Source of the DNA: Sphingobacteriales bacterium | GTDB taxonomy: Bacteria > Bacteroidota > Bacteroidia > Chitinophagales > Chitinophagaceae | Direction: 5' to 3' | Assembly (NCBI GenBank): GCA_003963365.1 | Contig: RXJG01000001.1 | Span: 415,676 to 479,675, forward strand | Length of the DNA: 64,000 bases | In this document: positions 10,201 to 19,167 of the stretch, one piece after another | How positions within the stretch are numbered: position 1 is the first letter of the stretch | How the letters are laid out: every line of letters begins with the position of its first letter | Made by a program: the position numbers and the translations under genes | Notes under the pieces: model-generated | The model's input: the letters and a program-made list of their open reading frames with translations, nothing else | Database searches by the model: none | Told to the model about the DNA's origin: nothing

Positions 10201-11970
10201 AGGATCGTTTACATTCAGGTTGCCATCAAACTGTTTTTTGTCAAATGTTCCTGTAACTTTTATATCCTGGTAGTTGTAATTGCCGCATTCAATTTGTTTT
10301 AAATGACCATTTACTTCTGTATACAAATTTTTTATATTGAATCCGCTTCCTTTTACATTCAAATCTCCTGAAACACGTCCGATATTATTTACACTTAAAA
10401 AATCACCCAGTTTGAAATTATCTGTTTTAATATTTCCTGAGTAAGCTGGTATACCATCTGCCGGTAACTTCATATTAAGGTCGCTAACTACAGTGCCAAG
10501 ATTGGTTTGAATAGTGCCAAAGGTTACAAAGTCATGAATAAACCCGGTAAAGCTTCCGGTAAACCTGAGTGCCTGTAATTTATTAATCGCAGGCTGTGTT
10601 ATTTTTCTCAAACCAGGTACAAATGTTATAGCGTCACCATAAGTTGTTCTGAAATCATTGGCTTTAAAATCAATAAAGGTTTCATCAAAATTGGGCAAGC
10701 CGGTTAATTTAAAATCACCATTTAATAAAGTATTTTTCCCGGCTTGTGCAATTACATTTTTACCGCCAAGATTATCGATCGTTCCTTTAATATTTCCGGT
10801 TAATGAAATTTCTTTATCCCAGGTTTTAAGCGCAGGAGCAAAGAAGGCAATATCATCACTGCTGATGGTGCTTTCTTTAAATTTTCCGTCCAGCGTTATT
10901 GCGTGGATAAAATCTGCCATATCATCATTGAAGTTTTTATAACGCATGGCAAAGAAGTTTTTCAGATGGCTATTTTTTGTTTTTATATCCAAACTGTCAA
11001 ACTCCATTGCTTCGGGATAAAATTTAATAGCAGCACTGAGTTTTTTTACGTCCAGACCTGTTCTTTCCCTGGTACTGATGATGGCATTGGTTGATATGGT
11101 ATCCTTTTGCCAGTTAAAGTTTTTAAACCGGGCATTTATTTTTTCAAAAGCAAAATGTTTCCCGTCAAAATAATCAAGGGGCAAACGATCTGTTTTACGA
11201 TCGTTTTTAAAAGTTCCGTTGCTGATACTGACATTGTCAACATGAATATTCCAGCCGGCTGCATTCCATTTCAGTACCGAATCTGTTGCAGGGTTTATTA
11301 TTTCTTCTTCTGATGTTAGTTTTTGGGACAGGGGCGGACGATTACCATCGTAGTTATAAATGGAGAAAACGGGCTCAATTAAATCTATCTTACTGACAGC
11401 TATTTTATGTTTTTCAAAATCTATTGCCTCAGCATTTAACTGAAGGCTTTTTAAACTGGCGGTTAAATCTTCACCCCGCCAGCTATCCCATTTCCTGATC
11501 GTTACATTTTTAAAATCAACTTCTTTAATATCCCATTCAATACCTTTCTTTTTTGTTTTAGATGAAGAACCGGAAGAAAAATAATCAACTAAAAATTGGT
11601 AATTCCAAACTGAATCCGTTCGTTTAAGATTGATTTGGGTATTATCCAAACCAACATATTTTAAAACGGCTTTATCTTTTAAAAAGAACCAGTCTGTAAT
11701 TCTTACTTTTAATGCCCCGGCGTACAGTAACGTGTCGTTCTTTTTATCCTGCACCAATGTTCCTTCCAGTAAAATTTTGTTGAAGATTGAAAAGTCAACA
11801 TGCTTTACCTCAACTTTTGTCCCTAATTCATTTGATAACCGGGCAGTGGCTTTATGCACCAGCCAGTTTTGAACAGGTGCGGTTTGTATAAGCAGCCAGC
11901 TTGTTATTAAGAGTAATAACAATACCAGTACTGTGCGGAGTAATATTTTCCAGAATCTTTTCAAAGGCAA
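7222..11970 (-). CDS. tamB: translocation/assembly module TamB-like AsmA-family protein
   Basis: A 1582-residue envelope protein with one N-terminal membrane anchor (hydrophobic stretch about residues 8-28), a long repetitive beta-rich middle of AsmA/DUF490 type, and a C-terminal TamB domain (about the last 400 residues, containing GSYEVERGEYRFNFQ and YDAKINIKARYRA). TamB-like proteins bridge the periplasm and are linked to outer membrane protein insertion or phospholipid transport. The start appears to be a TTG at 11970; a stop lies ten codons upstream and no ATG fits. It could be the last gene of the panC run, although 203 bases separate it from the preceding gene. Confidence 0.9.
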   Translation of the reverse strand: MPLKRFWKILLRTVLVLLLLLITSWLLIQTAPVQNWLVHKATARLSNELGTKVEVKHVDFSIFNKILLEGTLVQDKKNDTLLYAGALKVRITDWFFLKDKAVLKYVGLDNTQINLKRTDSVWNYQFLVDYFSSGSSSKTKKKGIEWDIKEVDFKNVTIRKWDSWRGEDLTASLKSLQLNAEAIDFEKHKIAVSKIDLIEPVFSIYNYDGNRPPLSQKLTSEEEIINPATDSVLKWNAAGWNIHVDNVSISNGTFKNDRKTDRLPLDYFDGKHFAFEKINARFKNFNWQKDTISTNAIISTRERTGLDVKKLSAAIKFYPEAMEFDSLDIKTKNSHLKNFFAMRYKNFNDDMADFIHAITLDGKFKESTISSDDIAFFAPALKTWDKEISLTGNIKGTIDNLGGKNVIAQAGKNTLLNGDFKLTGLPNFDETFIDFKANDFRTTYGDAITFVPGLRKITQPAINKLQALRFTGSFTGFIHDFVTFGTIQTNLGTVVSDLNMKLPADGIPAYSGNIKTDNFKLGDFLSVNNIGRVSGDLNVKGSGFNIKNLYTEVNGHLKQIECGNYNYQDIKVTGTFDKKQFDGNLNVNDPNIQTTLNGTIQLNEKTPSFVFDAIVKKLNLKDLGFTRQDLKFAGNISTNFSGSNIDNFLGDAHIFNAEFFNGKERLPADSLTIYSSLANQKKLLTVKSNELSASLLGDFNIADLPTAFQVFLNKYYPSYINIPNHNPQNENFQFDVTTGNISPFLNLFDKNIKGLDNATVKGNLNLAQNQLNVNLNVPQFNYNNTLFTDIVLTGKGDLQKLNIKGSVGDVMINDSLHLPNSEIEIESANNLSKVNIRTSASKTINAAELSALVETRKDGFKINFNPSAVVIDDKRWTIENNSEFSLSKTSLDASEVKLNSGEEEISISTEPSSTGSSNDLVVNLKKVTVEDILPFFLKQPSIEGKMSGEIRVTDPFNNLTVEGNPVIEQGRFEDDSIGLMKTVIGYNNKDGKLTFKVVSDNEDHRFNVDGIYHLKDSLRNNMDIAIRLDNSEIHWLGKYLGTLFGNIKGRATGTVRLVGQSASPDLIGNTLIKDGSFKVLYTQCTYKFDEANINFVKGAIDFGTIILKDTLNKHHTAKFSGVMYHEFFKNMNFQMNFSSDGILLLNTTIKDNNQFYGTAIGKISRAYLRGPDYDMKMGFYAEPTDSSHIILPASVSRESGTADFIVWRQYGKEMKASALSRPGTSLTLDMNLQANPLAKIDVILDDITGDVVKAQGRGNLNIHVGTKDNLTINGSYEVERGEYRFNFQTYWQYGFELLDGGNISWNGDPYDAKINIKARYRAKDVNLSSLTTLSGTSIKEKGDVDIIATLTNTLKKPEIKFEFGLPEGSVYKNDVLVANTLSNYQQNPSEMNKQVASLLLFNTFAASEQSFVSGSNTSSFLAGTAGQVIFNFVANSLKSLLRKLLKDPNIDPYITLGNSTLNIQNNSLSDIQAAAKLGFNYYILNGKIVIKVGGNVDYNSNTAIFGNNRNFLFNQDISMEYLINKQGKLRLIVFNRGNFDLDRGRYARTGLGFSYTKEFDLLFNDEKKKKQTLVTLPASGAN

Positions 11971-12173
11971 CCGGTTGTAAAAATACGCAATGCAGTGCTA
12001 AGAGCAAATTCAATACCAATAAAGAAAATCTTAAATTCCTTTTTCATTTTAATTACCTGGTAAGCATCAATAAAAATTTGAGCAAACCTGGGTATTGCTA
12101 TAAATGGAGCCGGTGAACAATAAAAGGGAACCATCATTTTCTAAAGACAGGACTTCAATTTAAATAGAACAGG

Positions 12174-12815
12174 TTAGTTTAAATACCAGGCTAAACCTAG
12201 TGATACTGAATGCATCTTAATAACCGGTCCTGAAAAATCGGAGGAATTATCCCCATTAAATAAATTTGAAAAGCCACGGTTATACATTAATTGAATGGAA
12301 ATCTTTTTTACATCATAGCCAACACCTAAATGTATTCCTGCTTCAAACCTTCCGTAAGCCGTTTTGCTGAAACGCATATCTTTTTTTGTTGTAATGCCAT
12401 CGCTTTTTGTAATGGTTTCTTTTCCATTGATAGCAGTATAAAGCGACAATCCACCATTAATATTAAAACCTGGTTCGCCTTTTTTATGAAAATCAACCTG
12501 GAGGTAAGGCGCCAGTTGAATTTGATTAATTTCCAATTTTAGTTTAACCGTATCATTATTGCGAACCATAAACTCTGTTCCTTTATGAATGATGTTTAAC
12601 TGCGGGTTAAAGTAGATGGGCGGATCAAAAAATACTTTCATTTGTACACCCACATAACCGCCGGGTAAAAATTTTGAATCGGAACTGTAGCGGGTGGATG
12701 ATAAAGAACCATTAGTGGCATTAGCCCCCAACCGCAAAGCATATTGTATATTCTGAGCATTTACCTTGGCCAGTGAAAAAATAAAAATAGTCAGTAAAAA
12801 GATAAATCTTTTCAT
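12174..12815 (-). CDS. outer membrane beta-barrel protein (porin family)
   Basis: A 213-residue exported protein with signal peptide MKRFIFLLTIFIFSLAKVNAQ. The mature part has the alternating strand pattern of small eight-stranded barrels and ends ...SLGLAWYLN. It is 41 bases downstream of the KBL-like gene on the same strand, so probably in that operon. After its stop, 203 bases up to tamB hold no gene and no obvious terminator. Function unknown; it belongs to the broad OMP_b-brl group by appearance. Confidence 0.7.
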   Translation of the reverse strand: MKRFIFLLTIFIFSLAKVNAQNIQYALRLGANATNGSLSSTRYSSDSKFLPGGYVGVQMKVFFDPPIYFNPQLNIIHKGTEFMVRNNDTVKLKLEINQIQLAPYLQVDFHKKGEPGFNINGGLSLYTAINGKETITKSDGITTKKDMRFSKTAYGRFEAGIHLGVGYDVKKISIQLMYNRGFSNLFNGDNSSDFSGPVIKMHSVSLGLAWYLN

Positions 12816-12856
12816 GTTAGTTAGTTTTGAATATTATGGCAGAGGAAATTGGTGTT

Positions 12857-13897
12857 TTAAACTTTGCTCCTGAGAACCGCCGCCAACCTTTCCAGGTCAG
12901 CTTCAGTATGCAGTGCATTCAATACTACCCGGTTGTTTTTATTATTATCGGGGTCAGGATAGCCAAAAGAAGAAATGATGATTTTATCTGGTCGGAACAC
13001 TTCTTCTGTTAAAGAACCGGGCAGAACAAATATAGGCAGCCCGTAATTATTTACACAATTGAGTCCTTTTATTTTTTCAGCAAGGATGCTGATGTTATGA
13101 TACAGCTTTTTGCGTTGTTCAGCATAGAGTGCATCTGCATGTAAAAAGGTATAAGCAAAGGCAGGCATAATAGGGGTGCTGCCGGAATAACTATGCTGAT
13201 GCCGGATTTTACCCGCCCAGTGAGCAGAACAGCAAACAACACCTCCTTCCAGGTGAAAAGCTTTGGATAAAGAACTGTTGATGATGTATTCCACATTTGA
13301 TAACGCAGGCAGTACAGTAATAATTCCTTTACCGGTTTCGCCAATTAATCCAAGACTATGCGAATCATCAACAAGGCAAATCACTTTTACATTACCAGGT
13401 ATCTCTTTTAAAAAAGAAAAATCATGAATTTTTCCAATAGAGGTATTAACGGAATCGGTAATGATCGCAATCTCAGCCGGTTTATTCTTTTCAATTGACA
13501 GTAGCATATCTCTTTTCCATTCTTCAAAACTAAGTGAAGAAGATTTGCCTGCCGGTGTTACAGCCGGGTGTGCATAAGGCGATACGAAAAGACAGGGATG
13601 TTCACTTAATACTTTGGCAATTGTATAACCGGATAAATAACCAGATGAAAAGCTTACGCAGGCTTCCATACCCATTAATGCGGCTAATTTTTCTTCAAAT
13701 AATTTATAAATAGATAACCTGGTATTGGATATTCTTGAGGATGGATGCAGCAGCCCATATTTATTCATTCCTTCTTTGATCAATGAATTAAACTCGTCGA
13801 CAAAAGACATACCGAGATAAGAATATCCTGAGAAAAACAGGAATTCTTCACCTTCAATAATTACCGTTCGCCCTGGTTTTTGATTTAAGAAGTACAT
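12857..13897 (-). CDS. PLP-dependent KBL/AONS-like aminoacyl condensing enzyme (alpha-oxoamine synthase family)
   Basis: Resembles enzymes that condense an amino acid with an acyl-CoA (8-amino-7-oxononanoate synthase, 2-amino-3-ketobutyrate CoA ligase, serine palmitoyltransferase). Visible landmarks are YSYLGM (residues 26-30), SFSSGYLSG (82-90), the cofactor-binding acidic motif VDDSHSLG (176-183; usually D-E/D-A-H) and the Schiff-base lysine in SLSKAF (K212). At 346 residues it is about 40 shorter than the family norm, mostly at the N-terminus. It sits 27 bases downstream of rfaE2, away from biotin genes, so a BioF role is not supported by context. Substrate unknown. Confidence 0.75.
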   Translation of the reverse strand: MYFLNQKPGRTVIIEGEEFLFFSGYSYLGMSFVDEFNSLIKEGMNKYGLLHPSSRISNTRLSIYKLFEEKLAALMGMEACVSFSSGYLSGYTIAKVLSEHPCLFVSPYAHPAVTPAGKSSSLSFEEWKRDMLLSIEKNKPAEIAIITDSVNTSIGKIHDFSFLKEIPGNVKVICLVDDSHSLGLIGETGKGIITVLPALSNVEYIINSSLSKAFHLEGGVVCCSAHWAGKIRHQHSYSGSTPIMPAFAYTFLHADALYAEQRKKLYHNISILAEKIKGLNCVNNYGLPIFVLPGSLTEEVFRPDKIIISSFGYPDPDNNKNNRVVLNALHTEADLERLAAVLRSKV

Positions 13898-13924
13898 TGA
13901 ATCTGTTTGATTTGATATTCTGCA

Positions 13925-14416
13925 CTAAAGCCGGTGAATTTTATCAATGAGGCCAGTAGTGGAAAATCCCTCCAGCAACGGTACAATTTTTACTTCACCA
14001 CCATTGGCTATTACTTCCTTTGCGCCGGCAATCTGATCAATAATATAATCACCACCTTTTACCAAAACGTCAGGCATTATGGCTTTGATCAGTTCAAGTG
14101 GGGTGTCTTCCGTAAAAATAGTAACCGCATCCACAATAGCTAAGGATGCTAATATTAACGAACGGGAGTGTTCATTATTCACCGGTCTTGAATCACCTTT
14201 CAATCGTTTTACTGAAGCATCACTGTTGGCACCAATAATCAATATATCACCAAAGGAGGCGGCTTGAGATAAGGAGTAGATATGCCCTTCATGCAAAATA
14301 TCAAAGCAACCATTGGAAAAAACGATTTTCTTACCCAAAAATCGCCAGGCATGCACCTGTCTTAATAAAGAAGGTAAATCATATATTTTCTTCGGAATAC
14401 TGTTAACGTTGCGCAT
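13925..14416 (-). CDS. rfaE2: D-glycero-beta-D-manno-heptose 1-phosphate adenylyltransferase-like nucleotidyltransferase
   Basis: A 163-residue cytidylyltransferase-fold enzyme matching the C-terminal half of HldE (RfaE domain II), which makes ADP-heptose precursors for lipopolysaccharide inner core. It shows FSNGCFDILHEGH (HxGH nucleotide-binding motif) at about residues 34-46 and the KGGDY and STTGLIDKI segments near the end. The kinase half (RfaE domain I) is absent, as in organisms that split the two activities. Its start overlaps the end of the flippase-like gene by 14 bases, which indicates translational coupling. Confidence 0.85.
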   Translation of the reverse strand: MRNVNSIPKKIYDLPSLLRQVHAWRFLGKKIVFSNGCFDILHEGHIYSLSQAASFGDILIIGANSDASVKRLKGDSRPVNNEHSRSLILASLAIVDAVTIFTEDTPLELIKAIMPDVLVKGGDYIIDQIAGAKEVIANGGEVKIVPLLEGFSTTGLIDKIHRL

Positions 14417-15416
14417 GCGAAATTCGTTTATTGTACCAGGGTAAAAGCATTAATGCTATAAAACCGCTTGCCAAAACTATAAGGAATTGTGCAAACCATT
14501 GTAAAGTGCCATTGGCTAAACCAATTGCTTCGGGAACCTGGTAAAGCCCAAGAACAGCCCCTACAAAAACAGCATAGGCTCCAATGCCGCCGGGAGTAAT
14601 GATCATACCCACACTGGCAAAAGTCAACACCGGAAAAGCAGCATTAAATGGAACAAGGGCTGTTTCTTTTAAAGCCATAAAACCAATATAGGTACCAACC
14701 AGGTAACAGGTCCATATAAGCAGGCTGTAACTTACAAATAACCATTTCTTCTTCATGTGCTGTACACTGGTTAATCCTGCCCACACACCGGTAAGAATGT
14801 TCTTTATTTTATCCACTATGTTTATATGTGCATAGTTTTTTAAAATATACCGTGCAATAATAATAACAATTAGCAGTCCCGCTACTATTCCGCCAATTCG
14901 GGTATAAGATATTCCACCTTGTTTATTCTGATAGAGTTTGCCAAGCGTTTCTGCTGCATAACCACCCACTACCTGCGATTCTAAAATAAGTGTAAGCATA
15001 AACAACAGCACGAGTGTAACAAAGTCAATAGCTCTTTCTACTACAATTGTTCCTACCAATTTGTCGGCCGGAACTTTTTCATAACGACCGAGAATGGTAC
15101 ATTTTAAAACTTCGCCTAAGCGGGGCACAGCAAGATTAGCTAGATACCCGATGAGAACCGCCAGGTAGGTATTGGTAGTTGTCGGTTTATATCCCATCGG
15201 TTCCATCAATAATTTCCATCTTAATGAACGGAAATAGTGGCTTAACAGTAAGATTACGGCCACCGGAATAATAAGGAGGTATTTGGCGTTGCCAAGAGCC
15301 TGTTTAAATTGTACCCACCCTTCATCTCCAATTTTATGAATACTCCACCAAACCAGGAAAATACCCAGCCCTAAAAAAAGTAAGTATTGAAGAATACCAA
15401 GGATCTTTTTTTTCAT
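14403..15416 (-). CDS. flippase-like membrane protein (lysylphosphatidylglycerol synthase TM region/UPF0104 family)
   Basis: A 337-residue integral membrane protein with about eight hydrophobic helices. It shows the family signature regions SHYFRSLRWKLL, NLAVPRLGEVLKC and TPGGIGAYAVFVGAVLGL. The family is the membrane half of MprF and many stand-alone relatives; the activity of stand-alone members is mostly undefined but lipid transport is suspected. It is 20 bases downstream of panD and overlaps rfaE2, so it lies in the middle of the pan operon. Placement next to a heptose gene hints at envelope work, which is inference. Confidence 0.8.
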   Translation of the reverse strand: MKKKILGILQYLLFLGLGIFLVWWSIHKIGDEGWVQFKQALGNAKYLLIIPVAVILLLSHYFRSLRWKLLMEPMGYKPTTTNTYLAVLIGYLANLAVPRLGEVLKCTILGRYEKVPADKLVGTIVVERAIDFVTLVLLFMLTLILESQVVGGYAAETLGKLYQNKQGGISYTRIGGIVAGLLIVIIIARYILKNYAHINIVDKIKNILTGVWAGLTSVQHMKKKWLFVSYSLLIWTCYLVGTYIGFMALKETALVPFNAAFPVLTFASVGMIITPGGIGAYAVFVGAVLGLYQVPEAIGLANGTLQWFAQFLIVLASGFIALMLLPWYNKRISHAQR

Positions 15417-15436
15417 TTGATGGATTGTACTGCAGG

Positions 15437-15781
15437 TTAAAGTTTATTGCCTTCCCGTGGAAATACTAAGGAAGGTTTGAATGTTTTGGCCTTTTCAAAA
15501 TCCATAGCGGCGTAGGAGATAATAATAACGATATCACCCATGGCTCCCTGCCTCGCTGCTGGTCCATTAAGACAACAAACCCCGCTTCCCCTTTTGCCTT
15601 TTATCAGGTAAGTTTCCAGTCTTGTTCCATTGTTTACATTTACCACCTGTACTTTTTCGTTCTCAATCATATTGGCGGCTTCCATCAGGTCTTCATCCAG
15701 CGTTAAACTGCCCACATAATTAAGGTTTGCTTCTGTAATAACTGCACGGTGTACTTTCGATTTTAATACTTCAATAGTCAT
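15437..15781 (-). CDS. panD: aspartate 1-decarboxylase
   Basis: Converts L-aspartate to beta-alanine for pantothenate synthesis. It is made as a 114-residue proenzyme that cleaves itself between Gly24 and Ser25 (in [12 protein letters not shown]) to make the pyruvoyl group; that site is intact. Other family segments are [12 protein letters not shown], the [13 protein letters not shown] loop and the [10 protein letters not shown] strand. It lies 56 bases downstream of panC, giving the beta-alanine that PanC uses. Confidence 0.96.
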   Translation of the reverse strand: MTIEVLKSKVHRAVITEANLNYVGSLTLDEDLMEAANMIENEKVQVVNVNNGTRLETYLIKGKRGSGVCCLNGPAARQGAMGDIVIIISYAAMDFEKAKTFKPSLVFPREGNKL

Positions 15782-15837
15782 TTTTATGATGTTTCTTCCA
15801 AAACAATCGCAATCTAAACAAGTTTATGCAATTGAAC

Positions 15838-16692
15838 TTATTCACTGGTTAAAACCATATTATCGATTAATCTTATTTCATCCATGAAGGCGGCAATTAA
15901 AGCCACAAGGGGCGTTTTTTTATCCCATTCATTTAAAGGAGTTAAATCATTTGCATTCATTATTTCCACGTAGTCTACTTTAGTAAAGCCGGCATTTAGT
16001 AACTGAGTAACTGCTTTTTCTTTCAGTAAAGAAAATGGTTGTTGCATAAATTCTTTTTTTAAGTAAAGCAGGTTTTGGTATATAGCCAGGGCTTTTTCTT
16101 TCTGCTCAGCACTTAATCGCATATTGCGGCTGCTCATAGCTAATCCTTCTTTTTCACGAAGGGTAGGGCATATATGCAGCTGGCAGGAGAAGTGGGTCAA
16201 TTGAAATAGTTTTTTAATCACCAGGCATTGCTGATAATCTTTTTGACCCATATATAAATGATGTGGTTGTATTATGGAAAGTAACCGGAACATTACCTGG
16301 CATACACCCTGGAAATGACCCGGCCGGAATTTTCCTTCCAGTATTGTTTCAAGGTAACCTAACTCATACTGCTCATTTTTGTTCTCGCCTTCCGGATAAA
16401 TTTCGTTTACAGCCGGGAGAAATAACACATCACAATCCATTTGTTCAAGCAGCAAAATATCCTTTTCAATAGTGACAGGGTATTTTTTAAAATCGCCGGG
16501 GTCGTTAAACTGGTTAGGATTTACAAATATGCTGGTTACTGTAATATCATTTTCTTTTTTTGATGACTTAAGCAGGTAAAGATGGCCCTCATGCAATGCA
16601 CCCATAGTGGGGGCGAAGCCGATTGATTTGCCTTTATCTTTTTGACCGTATAACCAATTATGTAAATCCTTTTTTTTCTTAAAAATTATCAT
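15838..16692 (-). CDS. panC: pantoate--beta-alanine ligase (pantothenate synthetase)
   Basis: Joins pantoate to beta-alanine with ATP, the last step of pantothenate synthesis. A nucleotidylyltransferase fold is shown by PTMGALHEGHLYLL (HIGH-type motif), FVNPNQFNDPGDF, the GQKDYQQ strand and SSRNMRLS (KMSKS-like loop). The ATG at 16692 (284 residues, starting MIIFK) is preferred to a TTG four codons upstream. It heads a minus-strand run panC-panD-flippase-rfaE2-KBL-like and is divergent from the glycogen-synthase-like gene, with an 92-base spacer. Confidence 0.95.
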   Translation of the reverse strand: MIIFKKKKDLHNWLYGQKDKGKSIGFAPTMGALHEGHLYLLKSSKKENDITVTSIFVNPNQFNDPGDFKKYPVTIEKDILLLEQMDCDVLFLPAVNEIYPEGENKNEQYELGYLETILEGKFRPGHFQGVCQVMFRLLSIIQPHHLYMGQKDYQQCLVIKKLFQLTHFSCQLHICPTLREKEGLAMSSRNMRLSAEQKEKALAIYQNLLYLKKEFMQQPFSLLKEKAVTQLLNAGFTKVDYVEIMNANDLTPLNEWDKKTPLVALIAAFMDEIRLIDNMVLTSE

Positions 16693-16752
16693 TTCAAATG
16701 GCAATTAAACGCTAAGAAAGCCTTTTTCGGCCGGTTTTCAGGTAAAAATGCT

Positions 16753-16760
16753 TACCTTTG
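16753..16760 (+). promoter_or_regulatory. Bacteroidota -7 box upstream of the glycogen-synthase-like gene
   Basis: TACCTTTG matches TAnnTTTG and is followed by C. It ends 24 bases before the ATG at 16785. A T-rich stretch lies at about -33 but without a perfect TTG. Confidence 0.6.
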
Positions 16761-16784
16761 CCAACCTTTTAAACAAGCTCTTAA

Positions 16785-17600
16785 ATGTCAGCAAAGAAAA
16801 GAATTTTATTTATTGCCAGCGAAATGTCGCCTTATTTAGAGGAAACTGAGTTCTCGGCAATAATAAATCAGCTAGCCATCAAGGCAAATGACGGTGGTTT
16901 TGAGGTGCGTTGCATTATGCCCCGTTTCGGCACCATTAACGAGAGAAGGCATCGCCTGCATGAGGTGGTTCGTTTGTCGGGTATCAATGTTTCCATCGAT
17001 AACGATGATCATCCTTTACAAATTAAAGTGGCATCGTTGCCTAATGCCCGGTTACAAGTTTATTTTTTGGATAATGAAGATTTCTTTAAACGTAAAGCCG
17101 TTTTTCATGATGAAAATGAAAAGTGGTTTGATGACAATAATCTTAGAACCATCTTCTTCTGTAAAGGTGCTTTGGAAACAGTTAAGAAATTTGGATGGCC
17201 TCCTGATGTAATTCACTGCAGTGGCTGGATGACTGGTTTAATTCCGCTTTATCTGAAGACTGCTTATAAAAAAGAACCTGTATTTGGTAACAGTAAAGTA
17301 TTATTTACTATTGGCCAAACAACGTTTAAAGAAAAATTGGGATCAGACTTTGTGAAGAGAGCAAATATTCATGCCAATATAAAGGACAAAGAGATGGAGC
17401 CATACAAAGATGCTAACAATGTAGCGATGTTCCGCGGAGGAGCTACATATGCTGATGCCATCAGTTTTGGCGCTGAGAAAGTGGACAAAAAACTGGCGGA
17501 AGAATTTGCCAAAGTAAAAGGCAAGAAAGTGTTACCATTTAAAGCAGATTCTGATTTAACAGACTATTTACAATTGTATAACGACCTTGTGAGCAAATAA
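16785..17600 (+). CDS. glycogen/starch synthase-like protein, N-terminal domain only
   Basis: A 271-residue protein resembling only the N-terminal Rossmann half of GT5 glycogen synthase: it begins KRILFIASEMSPYLEETEF and has PDVIHCSGWMTGLIPLYLK, the counterpart of the 'HxHDW' region. The usual KTGGLADV sugar-nucleotide motif is replaced by LEETEFSAII, and the C-terminal GT-B nucleotide-binding domain is missing (full enzymes are about 480 residues). It therefore is probably not a functional synthase by itself. It is followed 27 bases later by the DUF4270 gene. Short versions like this are often annotated simply as glycogen/starch synthase; its real role is unknown. Confidence 0.75.
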   Translation: MSAKKRILFIASEMSPYLEETEFSAIINQLAIKANDGGFEVRCIMPRFGTINERRHRLHEVVRLSGINVSIDNDDHPLQIKVASLPNARLQVYFLDNEDFFKRKAVFHDENEKWFDDNNLRTIFFCKGALETVKKFGWPPDVIHCSGWMTGLIPLYLKTAYKKEPVFGNSKVLFTIGQTTFKEKLGSDFVKRANIHANIKDKEMEPYKDANNVAMFRGGATYADAISFGAEKVDKKLAEEFAKVKGKKVLPFKADSDLTDYLQLYNDLVSK

Positions 17601-17627
17601 TTTTAAACCCATTTAACTGGCTACTGA

Positions 17628-19136
17628 GTGAAAAGTAAGTTGCTGCAAAAACATTTTCCTTTCATTTTTATTGCTGTTTTTTCATTGGCGTACGGTTGTA
17701 CAAAAATTGATACCACCAACATTGGCAGTGGCTTATTACCCATTGTAGACAATGTTAATACATTTGATACCACACTGGAAGTATCAGTTAAAAATTATAC
17801 TGACACTGAATCGGATTCTACCTACGCTATTGCAGGCAAGGTACATGTACTTGGAAATATTAATGACCCGGTTTTTGGAAAGACCTATGCAAATATGTAT
17901 TTCCAGGTTTCGGCCCCCAGTTATCCCTTTACTTTTCCGGTACGGGCAGATAGCCTGCATTTTGACTCAGCAGTTTTAGTTTTAAAATTTTCTGCATTGT
18001 ATGGAGATTCAATTACACCCCAGCGAATAAATGTTTATCCGGTTTCAACCGATACCTTTAATGTGTATAAAAAATATGTTTCCAGTTCAGGGAACGATTC
18101 AATAGGGTACCGGTCACCTTATTTAATCAGCCAGGATGTACCTTATAATTCATCTCAATTGCTGGGATCCATTTTAATTGCCCCAATGGATATAAGACCT
18201 TCCCGTAAACTAAATAATAAAAAAGATTCCGTAGTGAGTGCTGAATTAAGAATCAGGCTGGATGATAATTTTGGACAATCATTCTTTTCTGCAGGTGCCA
18301 TTGCCGACTCATATACAAACGATACTACGTTCAAGAATTTTTTCAAGGGTTTTGCAGTAGTGCCGGATGTGTCTGTTCAGGGTAATTCACTAATGTATTT
18401 TGTATCAACAGCCGATACTAAACTTCAGTTATACCACCGGGTGGATAAAAGAGATGGAACTAAAGATACTACAGTACAAACTTTTGCTTACAATTATGCT
18501 AATAGCCGGGTAGCTAATTATATTAAAAGAGACCGTACGGTTGGTGAAATAGCAGGACATTTAGATAATGATACTCCTGACCAGGTAATGTATTTACAAA
18601 GTACACCCGGTACATTTGCGAGGGTAACCATCCCCGGTATAGAAAATATATCGAACAGGATTGTACACAGGGCCGAACTGGTGTTTAAGCAAATTTGGAC
18701 AGGACCTCAAAAGACAGAGGAAGAATTGACTCCGCCTGCTTATGTATACACGGAAATATTTAACACTGACTCTAATAAAGTTATCAGGCGATTACCATTT
18801 GATACCTTAATTTTTAACTCCTACCTGCCGGGTATTTATAGTGGTGGTTACTTTAGTTATGTTGGTGGAAAATATAATGCCGCATTTGACAATGCCAGTC
18901 ACCTGGTGGGTGCGTATAATATTAATTTAACCAGGTATGTTCAGGCAATTATTACCCGGCATTACAAAAATTATCCGCTGCAACTTAGTTTGCCCTATTT
19001 ACCAATTCGTTTTATTGTGAGTGATGGATTGCAATCACCTTTAGTACCATTGGCATCCGGCAGGCTTAAGGCTGGTGGCGGCGGAAATCCTCAATACAAA
19101 ATGTATATGAGAATTATTTATTCAAAAATCAAGTAG
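17628..19136 (+). CDS. DUF4270 family lipoprotein
   Basis: A 502-residue Bacteroidota-type surface or periplasmic lipoprotein. The N-terminus is a signal with lipobox ending SLAYGC (Cys at about residue 24), then [15 protein letters not shown], the characteristic beginning of the DUF4270 family, followed by a long beta-rich region. The start is a GTG at 17628; no ATG precedes the signal peptide. The gene is 27 bases after the glycogen-synthase-like gene, so both are likely in one transcript. A fresh promoter for metK begins four bases after its stop. Function is unknown. Confidence 0.85.
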   Translation: MKSKLLQKHFPFIFIAVFSLAYGCTKIDTTNIGSGLLPIVDNVNTFDTTLEVSVKNYTDTESDSTYAIAGKVHVLGNINDPVFGKTYANMYFQVSAPSYPFTFPVRADSLHFDSAVLVLKFSALYGDSITPQRINVYPVSTDTFNVYKKYVSSSGNDSIGYRSPYLISQDVPYNSSQLLGSILIAPMDIRPSRKLNNKKDSVVSAELRIRLDDNFGQSFFSAGAIADSYTNDTTFKNFFKGFAVVPDVSVQGNSLMYFVSTADTKLQLYHRVDKRDGTKDTTVQTFAYNYANSRVANYIKRDRTVGEIAGHLDNDTPDQVMYLQSTPGTFARVTIPGIENISNRIVHRAELVFKQIWTGPQKTEEELTPPAYVYTEIFNTDSNKVIRRLPFDTLIFNSYLPGIYSGGYFSYVGGKYNAAFDNASHLVGAYNINLTRYVQAIITRHYKNYPLQLSLPYLPIRFIVSDGLQSPLVPLASGRLKAGGGGNPQYKMYMRIIYSKIK

Positions 19137-19140
19137 CCCT

Positions 19141-19148
19141 TATCTTTG
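19141..19148 (+). promoter_or_regulatory. Bacteroidota -7 box for metK
   Basis: TATCTTTG, a perfect TAnnTTTG match followed by C, lies between the DUF4270 stop and the metK ATG at 19168. The short gap (31 bases) leaves no room for a SAM riboswitch. Confidence 0.7.
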
Positions 19149-19167
19149 CGGCCAAAATAATTTACTA

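Noticed and set aside
19137-19167. Possible SAM riboswitch upstream of metK
   Set aside because: Only 31 bases separate the DUF4270 stop and the metK ATG, too short for any SAM riboswitch.
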